DNA of 64,000 nucleotides from Clostridium fungisolvens (GTDB taxonomy: Bacteria > Bacillota > Clostridia > Clostridiales > Clostridiaceae): the NCBI RefSeq assembly GCF_014193895.1, contig NZ_BLZR01000001.1:2108001-2172000 (forward strand), in the 5' to 3' direction. The position numbers and the translations under genes are program-made. Positions 33,976 through 42,693 of this stretch are shown piece after piece (positions within the stretch are counted from its first letter, which is position 1; each line of letters begins with the position of its first letter). A model generated the notes under the pieces. That model searched no databases. It was not told the origin of the DNA and was given only the letters and a program-made list of their open reading frames with translations.

Positions 33976-35349
33976 ATGGACAAAACAAACAGATTAGGGG
34001 AAGAGAAAATTTCAAAACTCCTTGTTACTTTTTCAGCACCAGCTATTATAGGTATGCTTGTAAATGCAATGTACAATGTTATTGACAGAGCTGTAATAGG
34101 TCATGGGGTAAATGAGCTTGGAATCGCGGGAATAACAATTGGATTTCCTATTCAAATAATAATGATGGCTTTTGGTATGCTTATAGGAATTGGAGCAACT
34201 TCTTTAGTATCAATTCGTTTAGGGGAAGGAAAAAAAGAAGAAGCTGAAAAGATTATGGGTAATGCTGTTACTTTACTGGTTGTTATTTCTATTGTTTTAA
34301 CAATTTTAGGATTGATATTTCTTGATCCTTTACTAAAGGCTTTTGGTGCAAGTGAAGCTGTATTACCATATGCAAGAGATTATGTTAAAGTAATTCTTGT
34401 AGGAATGATTTTTGGTACACTTGGCTTTGGTATGAATAACTTTATTCGAGCTGATGGAAATCCAAAGATAGCAATGCTTACAATGCTTATAAGTGCTTTA
34501 ATTAATGCAATATTAGCACCGATATTTATATTTATATTCAGATGGGGAATGGTAGGAGCAGGTCTAGCTACTTCTTTAGCTCAAGTAGTGTCAAGTACTT
34601 GGATAATGTCATATTTTCTTATGGGAAAGAGTTCACTTAAACTTAGATCAAAAAACCTAAGGTTAGATTCGAGAATAGTAAGAAAAATTTTAACCATAGG
34701 TACACCACCTTTTGCAATGCAATTATCAAATAGCTTACTAAATGTTATTTTGAACAAAACTCTTATTGTATATGGTGGGGACTTAGCTATTTCTGGAATG
34801 GGAATTATTAATAGTATTCAAACTTTGATGTTAATGCCAGTAATAGGGGTTAGCCAAGGTTCTCAACCAATAATAGGATACAATTATGGAGCTAAAAAAT
34901 ATGATCGTATAAAAGAAACTTTGAAGTTAGCAATATCAGGAGCTACAATTATTGTAGTTATTGGTTTTGTATTAACTAGATTGTTTCCAAATCAATTTAT
35001 TGGTATATTTGCTTCAGATGAAGAATTAATTAAGTTCGGAACACATGCACTATTTATATTCTTTTTATGTTTACCGGTTACTGGATTTCAGATTATTGGA
35101 GCTAATTACTTCCAAGCGGTTAGTAAGATGAAGCCTGCTATGTTTTTAACTTTATCTAGACAGGTACTGATACTTATACCAGCAATCTTAATATTATCTA
35201 AAATGTTTGGATTAGATGGAGTTCTTTATGCAGGACCTTTAGCTGATTTTTCTGCGGCAGTTTTAACTGGAATTTGGTTGTGGAAAGATTTAAAACATCT
35301 AAATAAAGATGAAGATGAGGATGAAGATTTATTGGTTCTAGAAGATTAA
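33976..35349 (+). CDS. MATE family multidrug efflux transporter
   Basis: A 457-residue membrane protein with twelve predicted spans in two related halves (N-half ...MLVNAMYNVIDRAVIGHGVNELGIAGI; C-half ...GISQGSQPIIGYNYGA-like GVSQGSQPIIGYNYG). It exports cationic drugs or metabolites with a sodium or proton gradient. ATG 33976 follows GAGGAGTG. It ends in an acidic tail (DEDEDEDLLVLED). Cotranscribed with the MarR gene and presumably under its control. The substrate is unknown. Confidence 0.92.
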   Translation: MDKTNRLGEEKISKLLVTFSAPAIIGMLVNAMYNVIDRAVIGHGVNELGIAGITIGFPIQIIMMAFGMLIGIGATSLVSIRLGEGKKEEAEKIMGNAVTLLVVISIVLTILGLIFLDPLLKAFGASEAVLPYARDYVKVILVGMIFGTLGFGMNNFIRADGNPKIAMLTMLISALINAILAPIFIFIFRWGMVGAGLATSLAQVVSSTWIMSYFLMGKSSLKLRSKNLRLDSRIVRKILTIGTPPFAMQLSNSLLNVILNKTLIVYGGDLAISGMGIINSIQTLMLMPVIGVSQGSQPIIGYNYGAKKYDRIKETLKLAISGATIIVVIGFVLTRLFPNQFIGIFASDEELIKFGTHALFIFFLCLPVTGFQIIGANYFQAVSKMKPAMFLTLSRQVLILIPAILILSKMFGLDGVLYAGPLADFSAAVLTGIWLWKDLKHLNKDEDEDEDLLVLED

Positions 35350-35381
35350 TAATTTATATATAATATATTAAAAAATAAAAG

Positions 35382-35413
35382 AAGCTGTATCAAAAATTTT
35401 GGTGCAGCTTTTT
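35382..35413 (+). terminator. Terminator of the marR-MATE operon
   Basis: AAGCTGTATCAA pairs with TTGGTGCAGCTT (G-U pairs), followed by TTT. Confidence 0.7.
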
Positions 35414-35548
35414 GATATGCAAGAAGCATAAGTATATTTTAAGCAAAGATAGATAACTTAAAATTAAAAGCTCATTCTATAATGTTTTATCGTATAATGA
35501 AGTATCATAGTAAATTATATAGTTACATCCTTTGGAGGAATTAATAGT

Positions 35549-36499
35549 ATGAAGAAAAAATATGGATTAATAATTATTTCTATTTTTCTTGTATTGTTAA
35601 TGATAGGTGATATCTTTGTAAGTTCATTTTTTTATGATTTAGCAATAGCAAGAAATAATAAGGCTTTTTTATCAACAAGTGAAGATATGCCAGTATCAAA
35701 TACTGATACTAAACCTAAAGTTAGTGGAAGTGAAAGATGGATAAATGAAATTGGTTATGAAACAGTAAGTATAAAGAGCTTTGATGGTCTTAAACTTGTT
35801 GGTTATTATATTAAGGCTAAGAATAAGACTAGCAAAACTGCAATTCTAGCTCATGGTTATGGTGGGAGAGGTAAATCAATGGGGGACTTTGCAAAGATTT
35901 ACTATGATCTAGGCTACAATGTGTTAATGCCGGATGATCGTGGACACGGGGTTAGCGAAGGTAACTATATTGGCTTTGGATGGGTGGATCGGTTGGATTA
36001 TTTGAAATGGACTGATTTTGTATTGGAGGAAGTAGGAAAAGATGCCCAGATTGTTCTTCATGGTGTGTCCATGGGTGGCGCTACTGTTATGATGGTAAGT
36101 GGTGAAGAATTACCTAAACAGGTTAAAGTCATTGTAGAGGATTGCGGATACACATCTGTGGAAGATGAATTAGCTTATCAACTTAAAAGAATGTATGACT
36201 TGCCAGAGTTTCCTATTATTCAATCCACAAGCTTACTAACTCAGATTAAAGCTGGGTATAACTTTAGTGAAGCATCGGCTCTAAAGCAAGTTGAAAAGAC
36301 CCAAATACCTATGCTTTTTATTCATGGTTCTGATGACGTTTTTGTACCTACAAGTATGGTGTACAGTTTATATAATGCTTGTAAAAGTGATAAAGACATA
36401 CTGGTTGTTGAAGGTGCAGAGCATGGTTTATCCTTAACTAAAGCTCCGGATGCATATAAGAATAAAGTTAAAGAGTTTGTTGGAAAATATATAAAATGA
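35549..36499 (+). CDS. Membrane-anchored alpha/beta hydrolase
   Basis: A 316-residue protein with an N-terminal hydrophobic segment (residues 6-28) that probably anchors it, followed by an alpha/beta-hydrolase domain. The oxyanion region is LAHGYGGRG, the nucleophile S174 is in GVSMGG, the acid is D262 or D263 in GSDDVFV, and the base is H292 in AEHGL. The layout resembles the YqkD/BAAT-like hydrolases of Firmicutes, whose substrates are unknown. ATG 35549 follows TTGGAGG. It stands alone. Confidence 0.85.
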   Translation: MKKKYGLIIISIFLVLLMIGDIFVSSFFYDLAIARNNKAFLSTSEDMPVSNTDTKPKVSGSERWINEIGYETVSIKSFDGLKLVGYYIKAKNKTSKTAILAHGYGGRGKSMGDFAKIYYDLGYNVLMPDDRGHGVSEGNYIGFGWVDRLDYLKWTDFVLEEVGKDAQIVLHGVSMGGATVMMVSGEELPKQVKVIVEDCGYTSVEDELAYQLKRMYDLPEFPIIQSTSLLTQIKAGYNFSEASALKQVEKTQIPMLFIHGSDDVFVPTSMVYSLYNACKSDKDILVVEGAEHGLSLTKAPDAYKNKVKEFVGKYIK

Positions 36500-36609
36500 T
36501 AGTGAAACTTAAATTTAAACCTACTTGATTGACTTTTTTATTGACATAAATGGAAAGCATAATTATGATTAATTTAATTAGAAGTATAACCAAATTTAGG
36601 AGAGTTTAA

Positions 36610-37338
36610 ATGGACATTTTAGAAGCAATAGAAAAAAGAAAATCTCGTAGAAGTTATTTGTCTACACCAATAGCAAAGGATAAGATTGAAAAAATCGAAA
36701 GTCTTATATCTAAATATAATGAAGAAGGCAGTATATCAATACAATTAATTGAAGATGGAAGTCAGGCATTCAATGGATTAAGAAAGAGCTATGGAATGTT
36801 TTCAGGTGTTAAGAGTATATTGGCTCTGATTGGGAAAGTCGATGACCCTCATTTAAGTGAGAAGTTAGGATATTATGGTGAACTTTTAGTGCTTGAGGCA
36901 ACTAAATTAGATTTAGGAACTTGTTGGGTTGGGGGTTCTTTCGATAAGAAAACTCCAATTGGTAAACTGAGAAATGATGAAATTTTAGTTTGCGTTATAC
37001 CAATCGGAAATGTTGAAGAAACCCAAACTATAAAGGAAAAACTCATATATAAAGCAGCACATGGAAAAACAAAAGCAGTAGAGGAATTTTACACAGCAGT
37101 TGGAGAAGTTCCTAAGTGGTTTTCAGAAGGAATAAAAGCTGTGCAGAAAGCACCTTCTGCTAAGAACACTCAAAAGGTTAGGTTTAATTATAATGAAGGT
37201 AATATAACAGCTGGCATTGAGAATACTTACGTCTTTGATTTAATTGATTTAGGAATAGCAAAGGCACATTTTGCAATAGTAGCAGATGGGTATTTTGAGT
37301 TTGGTAATCCAGGAAAGTTTTATAAAAATGAAAAATAG
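36610..37338 (+). CDS. Nitroreductase family protein, TM1586-like
   Basis: A 242-residue FMN-dependent oxidoreductase fold. The N-terminus EAIEKRKSRRSY with two conserved arginines binds the flavin phosphate, and LGTCWVGGSFDKK is typical of the subgroup whose domain is duplicated internally (second half APSAKNTQKVRFNY...). The second half carries the PSAKNTQ segment normally at the flavin site. ATG 36610 follows TTAGGAGAG. The substrate is unknown. It is followed by a terminator. Confidence 0.82.
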   Translation: MDILEAIEKRKSRRSYLSTPIAKDKIEKIESLISKYNEEGSISIQLIEDGSQAFNGLRKSYGMFSGVKSILALIGKVDDPHLSEKLGYYGELLVLEATKLDLGTCWVGGSFDKKTPIGKLRNDEILVCVIPIGNVEETQTIKEKLIYKAAHGKTKAVEEFYTAVGEVPKWFSEGIKAVQKAPSAKNTQKVRFNYNEGNITAGIENTYVFDLIDLGIAKAHFAIVADGYFEFGNPGKFYKNEK

Positions 37339-37353
37339 AATTAGAAATTAATG

Positions 37354-37397
37354 AAAAAACCTCTGAAGACATGTTAGATAAGTCTTTAGGGGTTTTA
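37354..37397 (+). terminator. Terminator of the nitroreductase gene
   Basis: AAAACCTCTGAAGAC pairs with GTCTTTAGGGGTTTT; the T run is short. Confidence 0.7.
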
Positions 37398-37585
37398 TAA
37401 CATTCAAAACCTTATTAAAGTATACTAACTAGAGTAAATTACATGGTTATTAACATAATAGTATATTGTGTTGTAATTATATGAAAAATATACAATTAAA
37501 TGTCGGAAAGAAGAGGGATTTCATAAAGTATGAAGAATTATAGTAAAATATGAAAATTTTTCTATCATGTGGAGGAACTGGTCGG

Positions 37586-39583
37586 ATGTTTGAAACAACA
37601 GCTGTTGACAATATTAAATTTGAGGACGAAGAAAAAAGTAATAAAATATTAGATTTCGATTTTAATAGTTTTAATTATATACCTAGTGCAATTATAGTTC
37701 AAAAGAATAATAAGATAGTTTACGTTAACGAACCACTGCTTGAAATAATAGAGTGTGATTATGATTGGATATTGGGAACATCAATCAATGAATTGATTGG
37801 AAAAGAAAATAACAAAGTATCTATTAATCAGATGAAAAAACGTTTAACTATAGAAGATGGTGAATACAAAATCAAAAGTCCTAGAGGAAATGAAATTTAT
37901 ATAGAACTAAAATGTAAAGCTGAAAGATTTGAAGATAGTACTTTTCTATTTGTAGATATAAGGGACGTAAGTAAAGAGAAAAGAAAATATGAAGCCATTA
38001 AAAATCGTGGTGAAAGATATAATGATATTCTTGAAAATCTCCCTGTTAGCATATATATAACGGTTGATGGAAAATTTGAGAAGGTCAATAAAGAAGGCTT
38101 AAGATTGTTAGGTGTTGAAGATTTTGAAGATATAAAAGGTAAAAGTATGATGCCTTATACTCACCCTGATGATGTTTATCATATTAAGAATAGAAAAGAT
38201 ATACTATACAATAAATTGAAATCAGTATATTTTGAAGAGCAAAAAGTTATTAGAAAAGATAATGAGGTACTGATAGTGGAAGCAGCTTCATTCCCTTATA
38301 CTGTAAAAGGATCAAAAGGAGTTGTGACCACTATTAGAGATATATCAGAGAGAAAACGATTGGAAGTTGAACTTCATGAAAGCAGAGAACTGTATAAAAA
38401 TTTGATTGATATATTACCTATAGGAATAAGCATACATGATGCAAAAAGATTTTCTTTTGTCAGCGATTCTTATGTTAAAATACTGGGTTATGACAGTGCA
38501 AATGAATTGGTCGGGCAGAAATTAAGTAAAGTTGCAAGTAAAGAGTTTCAAGAGGTTGTTACTGAAAGATTAAATTCTCTTTTAGCTTGCAATATGGTGT
38601 TGCCACCAATTGAATATAAATTTATTACAAAGCAAGGTGATTTAATTGATGTTGAGGTTATATCAGTGAGATTTTCACACAATCAAAAAGTAAATATTAT
38701 TTCTACCGTTAGAGATATTACAGAGAAAAAGAAAGCTGAAGAAAACAAATTGCTATTAGAGAAAACTTTAGAGTATGACAGATTAAAAACTGAGTTTTTT
38801 TCGAATATTTCTCACGAATTGAGAACTCCCTTAAATATATTACTAAGTTCTTTACAGCTTATAGAATTATATGTTGTTGATGATACAAATCCTAAAATAA
38901 TGGATATAAAGAAATATTCTAATGTTATGAAGCAAAACTGCTACAGATTGCTAAGACTTATAAATAATTTATTGGATATAACGAAAATAGATTCTGGATA
39001 TTATGGGTTAAATTTTCACAACCACAATATTGTAAAAATAGTTGAAGATATAACACAATCTGTTGCGTGTTATATGAAAGAAAAAAACATCCAAATCATA
39101 TTTGATACTGATATTGAAGAAAAGATAATTGGGTGTGATGATGATAAGATAGAGAAAGTAGTGTTAAGCTTACTTTCAAATGCTGTAAAATTTACTAAAC
39201 CTGGAGGGAAAATAGATGTAGGAGTCCACGACCTTGGGGATAGAGTGAAAATAAGCGTAAGGGATACAGGGATTGGTATTCCAAAAGACAAACTAGGTTT
39301 AATCTTTGAGAGATTTATTCAAGTGGACAAGTCACTATCTAGAATAAGCGAAGGTGCAGGAATTGGATTGTCTCTAGCTAGGGCTTTGATAAAGATGCAT
39401 GGTGGAACAATTAGTGTTACAAGTGAATATGGAAAGTTTACACAATTCGATATTATACTTCCTCTAAAAAATATTGAAAATGAAAACGTAATATTAAATT
39501 CAGATGAATATTTGGATATATGGATAGCGAATAAAGATAAAGCTGAGAGGGTTAACATAGAATTTTCTGATATTTATATCTGA
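37586..39583 (+). CDS. Soluble histidine kinase with three PAS domains
   Basis: I choose ATG 37586 because GGAGGAA lies eight nt upstream; an earlier in-frame ATG at 37550 has none. The 665-residue protein has no membrane span. Three PAS domains (about 25-125, 140-260, 270-385) are separated by DIRDVSKEK / TIRDISERK / TVRDITEKK linkers, followed by HisKA with H410 in SNISHELRTPLNIL and an HATPase (NAVKFTKPGG, DTGIGIP, GAGIGLSL). No response regulator follows. In clostridia such orphan kinases often feed Spo0A; this is inference. Confidence 0.9.
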   Translation: MFETTAVDNIKFEDEEKSNKILDFDFNSFNYIPSAIIVQKNNKIVYVNEPLLEIIECDYDWILGTSINELIGKENNKVSINQMKKRLTIEDGEYKIKSPRGNEIYIELKCKAERFEDSTFLFVDIRDVSKEKRKYEAIKNRGERYNDILENLPVSIYITVDGKFEKVNKEGLRLLGVEDFEDIKGKSMMPYTHPDDVYHIKNRKDILYNKLKSVYFEEQKVIRKDNEVLIVEAASFPYTVKGSKGVVTTIRDISERKRLEVELHESRELYKNLIDILPIGISIHDAKRFSFVSDSYVKILGYDSANELVGQKLSKVASKEFQEVVTERLNSLLACNMVLPPIEYKFITKQGDLIDVEVISVRFSHNQKVNIISTVRDITEKKKAEENKLLLEKTLEYDRLKTEFFSNISHELRTPLNILLSSLQLIELYVVDDTNPKIMDIKKYSNVMKQNCYRLLRLINNLLDITKIDSGYYGLNFHNHNIVKIVEDITQSVACYMKEKNIQIIFDTDIEEKIIGCDDDKIEKVVLSLLSNAVKFTKPGGKIDVGVHDLGDRVKISVRDTGIGIPKDKLGLIFERFIQVDKSLSRISEGAGIGLSLARALIKMHGGTISVTSEYGKFTQFDIILPLKNIENENVILNSDEYLDIWIANKDKAERVNIEFSDIYI

Positions 39584-39603
39584 CTTAAAGGGGGGATATA
39601 GTT

Positions 39604-41838
39604 GTGTTGAACAATAAATACGAGTTAGTCAATAAGGATACTAATCAGAAAATAAGTATAAATATAATAATTACATTTATAGTTGTATTATTTATATCCC
39701 TTATTATATCTATAGGGATATTCTATAAATTTTGGTCATGGGATAAAGAATTGGTACATACGACTCTTGAATTATTAAGTGTTTTTATGGGAGTATCTAC
39801 TTTTTTAATAATATGGAACAGACATAGTTCGGAAGAAAGTATAAACTATATATTAGGTTTTGGATACTTGATAGTTTCAATAATGGATGTGGTTCATACT
39901 TATTTTTATAAATATATGATTTTACAAAATGTTGCCAATAGTGATGCGTCTTTAAAATATTGGTTGATAGCAAGAATTATAGAAGTAATTACTTTATTGA
40001 TATTTTCATATGTACCATATAAGAAAAATGGTAATAAATATATCGCTATGCTTAAAACCTTAGTAATTATATTTTTTCTATTTTATATATTGCAGATAAA
40101 TAAAGGATTTATACCTTCATTCTATACTATAAATGGAATTACACTTTTAAAAATAATTATAGAGTATTTTGTAATTTTAGTAGCTGCGTTAACTTTATAT
40201 AGATTGAAAAATAATCTCGTTACAAAGCAATTGATTAATTTTAAGTTTCTTTATATATCAATACTTTTGATAATTCCTTCAGAGGTGTGTTTTACACTTT
40301 TCAAAAGTCCTGATTCTATTTGGGTGGTATATGGTCATGTTTTGAAGATATGTAGCTATTATTATCTTTATAAGGCAGTGTTTCAAAGTTTGATTAATTA
40401 TCCTTATGATAAAATAAATGAAAATAATCAAAGATTATCCGATATTCTTAATGCAATACCAATACCTATTCATACTTATAATTTAAATAATAAAATTGAT
40501 TTTGTTAATAAAAAATTTGAGGAACTTTTCAAATATTCAAAAGAAAATATTATAGGTTTGGGTGATGAAGAAATATCAAAGATTTTACGTAAGGTAGGAA
40601 ATAATTATGAAAATTCCTTACCATATCGAGTAAATAATAATGAAGAGAATACTAAAAATATAATTAGAACTTATTTAGATTCACATAACAAAGAAATAAA
40701 AGTTCTAATTAATGCTCATAAGATTAAAGGCGGAGTTCTTGTTATTACAAATGATATAAAACAAGAACAACAAATCGAAAATCTGAATTTGCAGGCACAA
40801 ACTATATTAAATTCTATATCAGTACCTACAATGATAATTGATTATAATGGAGATATAATTGCATGCAATAATTATTTTGCTGATTTAGTAGAAGTTGAGT
40901 ATGAGGATATAAATAAAATGAACATATATGCACTGAATAATATTCTTAAATTGAATAATAATGAATTTCGCAAAATATTTTGTCCAATTAATTTTAAAGC
41001 TGACAAAATCGACTGTATTATTGTGACTCCAAAAGGAAATGAAAAAAATATACAGATAAATACTTCAATAATAAAGAATATTTATAATGAGATTATTGGA
41101 CTAATGATAGTTGTACAAGATGTATCTAAGATGAAAGAGAATCAAATAAAATTGATAAATCAAGAAAAATTGGCGTTGCTAGGGCAGATGGGAGCTACCA
41201 TTGTTCATGAAACAAGAAATTTTTTGACCACTATAAAAGGAAATAGCCAATTGATACAGTTATATACTGATAACGAAAGAATCAAAAGGTTTGCTAATAA
41301 GATAAATTCGGATACTGATGAGGTAAACAGAATTATAAGTGACTTTTTAAACTTATCAAAACCAAGAGAAACTGAATTAGAAGAAGTAGCATTTTATGAT
41401 TTGATTTCATCAATGAAAAGCACTATAGAAACTTCATCATTAATGAGTAAAGTGCAAGTGTCTTTGAAGCTAGATTATGACGAGAGGTATATATTGTGCG
41501 ATGAAACACAAATCAAACAAGTAATACTGAATATTTGCAAGAATGCAGTTGAGGCTTTGGAACAGGTCTCAAATCCTAAATTACTTATAAGTACAGGATA
41601 TAATGAACAAGCTAAGGAAGTATATATAAAAATAGAGGATAATGGCAAAGGTATGAGTGAAGATATAATTAAAAAGATAGGAACACCTTTCTTCACAACT
41701 AAGAAAACAGGCACTGGTCTTGGTCTTAATGCATGCTATCAAATTATTAAAGAACATAAAGGAAGGATTCAAATAGAGAGTAAGGTTGGTATGGGAACTA
41801 TTTTTACAATAATTATTCCATATTTGGATGAGGATTAA
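39604..41838 (+). CDS. Membrane histidine kinase with MASE3-like sensor and PAS domains
   Basis: A 744-residue protein starting at GTG 39604, six nt after a GGGGGG run, 20 nt behind the first kinase. Residues 20-265 hold seven or eight membrane spans matching the MASE3 sensor type. One or two PAS domains follow (about 275-390 and 400-510). The kinase core is of the NtrB/KinB type, with H535 in GATIVHETRNFLTTIKG and HATPase NAVEAL...DNGKGM...GTGLGL. No regulator gene is nearby. With the preceding kinase it forms a two-kinase operon. Confidence 0.9.
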   Translation: MLNNKYELVNKDTNQKISINIIITFIVVLFISLIISIGIFYKFWSWDKELVHTTLELLSVFMGVSTFLIIWNRHSSEESINYILGFGYLIVSIMDVVHTYFYKYMILQNVANSDASLKYWLIARIIEVITLLIFSYVPYKKNGNKYIAMLKTLVIIFFLFYILQINKGFIPSFYTINGITLLKIIIEYFVILVAALTLYRLKNNLVTKQLINFKFLYISILLIIPSEVCFTLFKSPDSIWVVYGHVLKICSYYYLYKAVFQSLINYPYDKINENNQRLSDILNAIPIPIHTYNLNNKIDFVNKKFEELFKYSKENIIGLGDEEISKILRKVGNNYENSLPYRVNNNEENTKNIIRTYLDSHNKEIKVLINAHKIKGGVLVITNDIKQEQQIENLNLQAQTILNSISVPTMIIDYNGDIIACNNYFADLVEVEYEDINKMNIYALNNILKLNNNEFRKIFCPINFKADKIDCIIVTPKGNEKNIQINTSIIKNIYNEIIGLMIVVQDVSKMKENQIKLINQEKLALLGQMGATIVHETRNFLTTIKGNSQLIQLYTDNERIKRFANKINSDTDEVNRIISDFLNLSKPRETELEEVAFYDLISSMKSTIETSSLMSKVQVSLKLDYDERYILCDETQIKQVILNICKNAVEALEQVSNPKLLISTGYNEQAKEVYIKIEDNGKGMSEDIIKKIGTPFFTTKKTGTGLGLNACYQIIKEHKGRIQIESKVGMGTIFTIIIPYLDED

Positions 41839-41842
41839 ATTT

Positions 41843-41889
41843 AAAAAGACTATAATTTCTAATATTTAAGTAGAAATTATAGTCTTTTT
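41843..41889. terminator. Strong bidirectional terminator
   Basis: A perfect 19-bp stem AAAAAGACTATAATTTCTA / TAGAAATTATAGTCTTTTT with a 9-nt loop, between convergent genes. Confidence 0.85.
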
Positions 41890-41902
41890 AATGTTAAACT
41901 TT

Positions 41903-42412
41903 TTAGACACTAAAGTCAAAATTGTTACCAGATCCCTGACCTTTATTATTTGATAAAGATTCAATATTAGAATACAAATTATATGGATTAGAAGATAAAA
42001 TAGTTGAAGTATTCGAGGTATACGTTCCATTTTCAATTCCATTATACTGATTCAAGATATTAATAGTCGATAATTCTGAGGTAGAGTCACCAGTTTCTAG
42101 AAGAGGTAAGATATTTGAATTAGTATCAGCCGGGATATTATTTAAAGAGTTAGTATCAGTTGGTATTGATAAGTTACCAGAACTATCATAGCTTAAAGGA
42201 ATTCCGTAAGTTGGTTCAACTTTTTTATAAAGATCATCTAATTGTGAAGTGGGACTTTTTCCCGAATACGTAGATTCTTCATAATTTCCTTTAACTGCAG
42301 AATCCACATTACTGATGAGCATGCTACTGCTTTCATACATTGAATCACTTGAATTTATTGAATTCCATAAGGAAGACATATTATATGTACTCATAATACT
42401 ACTGACATCCAT
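41903..42412 (-). CDS. Ser/Asn-rich protein of unknown function
   Basis: A 169-residue protein, low complexity with many Ser, Asn and Thr, no signal peptide and no membrane span. It begins MDVSSIMSTYNMSSLWNSI. The middle part DDLYKKVEPTYGIPLSYDSSGNLSIP looks like a short folded segment that could be conserved. ATG 42412 follows AGGTGA on the minus strand. I recall loosely similar clostridial hypothetical proteins but no function. It could belong to spores or the cell surface; nothing here proves that. Confidence 0.6.
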   Translation of the reverse strand: MDVSSIMSTYNMSSLWNSINSSDSMYESSSMLISNVDSAVKGNYEESTYSGKSPTSQLDDLYKKVEPTYGIPLSYDSSGNLSIPTDTNSLNNIPADTNSNILPLLETGDSTSELSTINILNQYNGIENGTYTSNTSTILSSNPYNLYSNIESLSNNKGQGSGNNFDFSV

Positions 42413-42577
42413 ATACTTTCACCTACTTTCAATTTTATTTAATATTATTTTCGTATTGTAAACACTATTGTTGAGCAGAAAATGTGGAAATTCATAAAAT
42501 GTTAACCAAATTTTTTAGATTCAATACTTATTGTAGAGAAAACCAGTTCGAGATATAATAGAAAAATAAAAAAGAAG

Positions 42578-42664
42578 AATATTATCTACCTTTAATCATA
42601 TGCATTTGGAAAGGCAGATAAACGAAAGGTTCACTGAAGAAGATCGCTTCAGCTACTTTTTTAA
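42578..42664 (+). repeat. Partial relative of the opp-operon repeat
   Basis: Shares TTTGGAAAGGCAGAT, TTCACTGAAGAAG and ATCGCTTCAGC-ACTTTTTT with the end of the repeats at 25872/26054. The hairpin is partly decayed (GCGAC changed to GCTAC). It lies 30 nt before the DinG gene. Confidence 0.6.
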
Positions 42665-42693
42665 AGTTTACTAATGAAAATCGAGGAGAAAGT

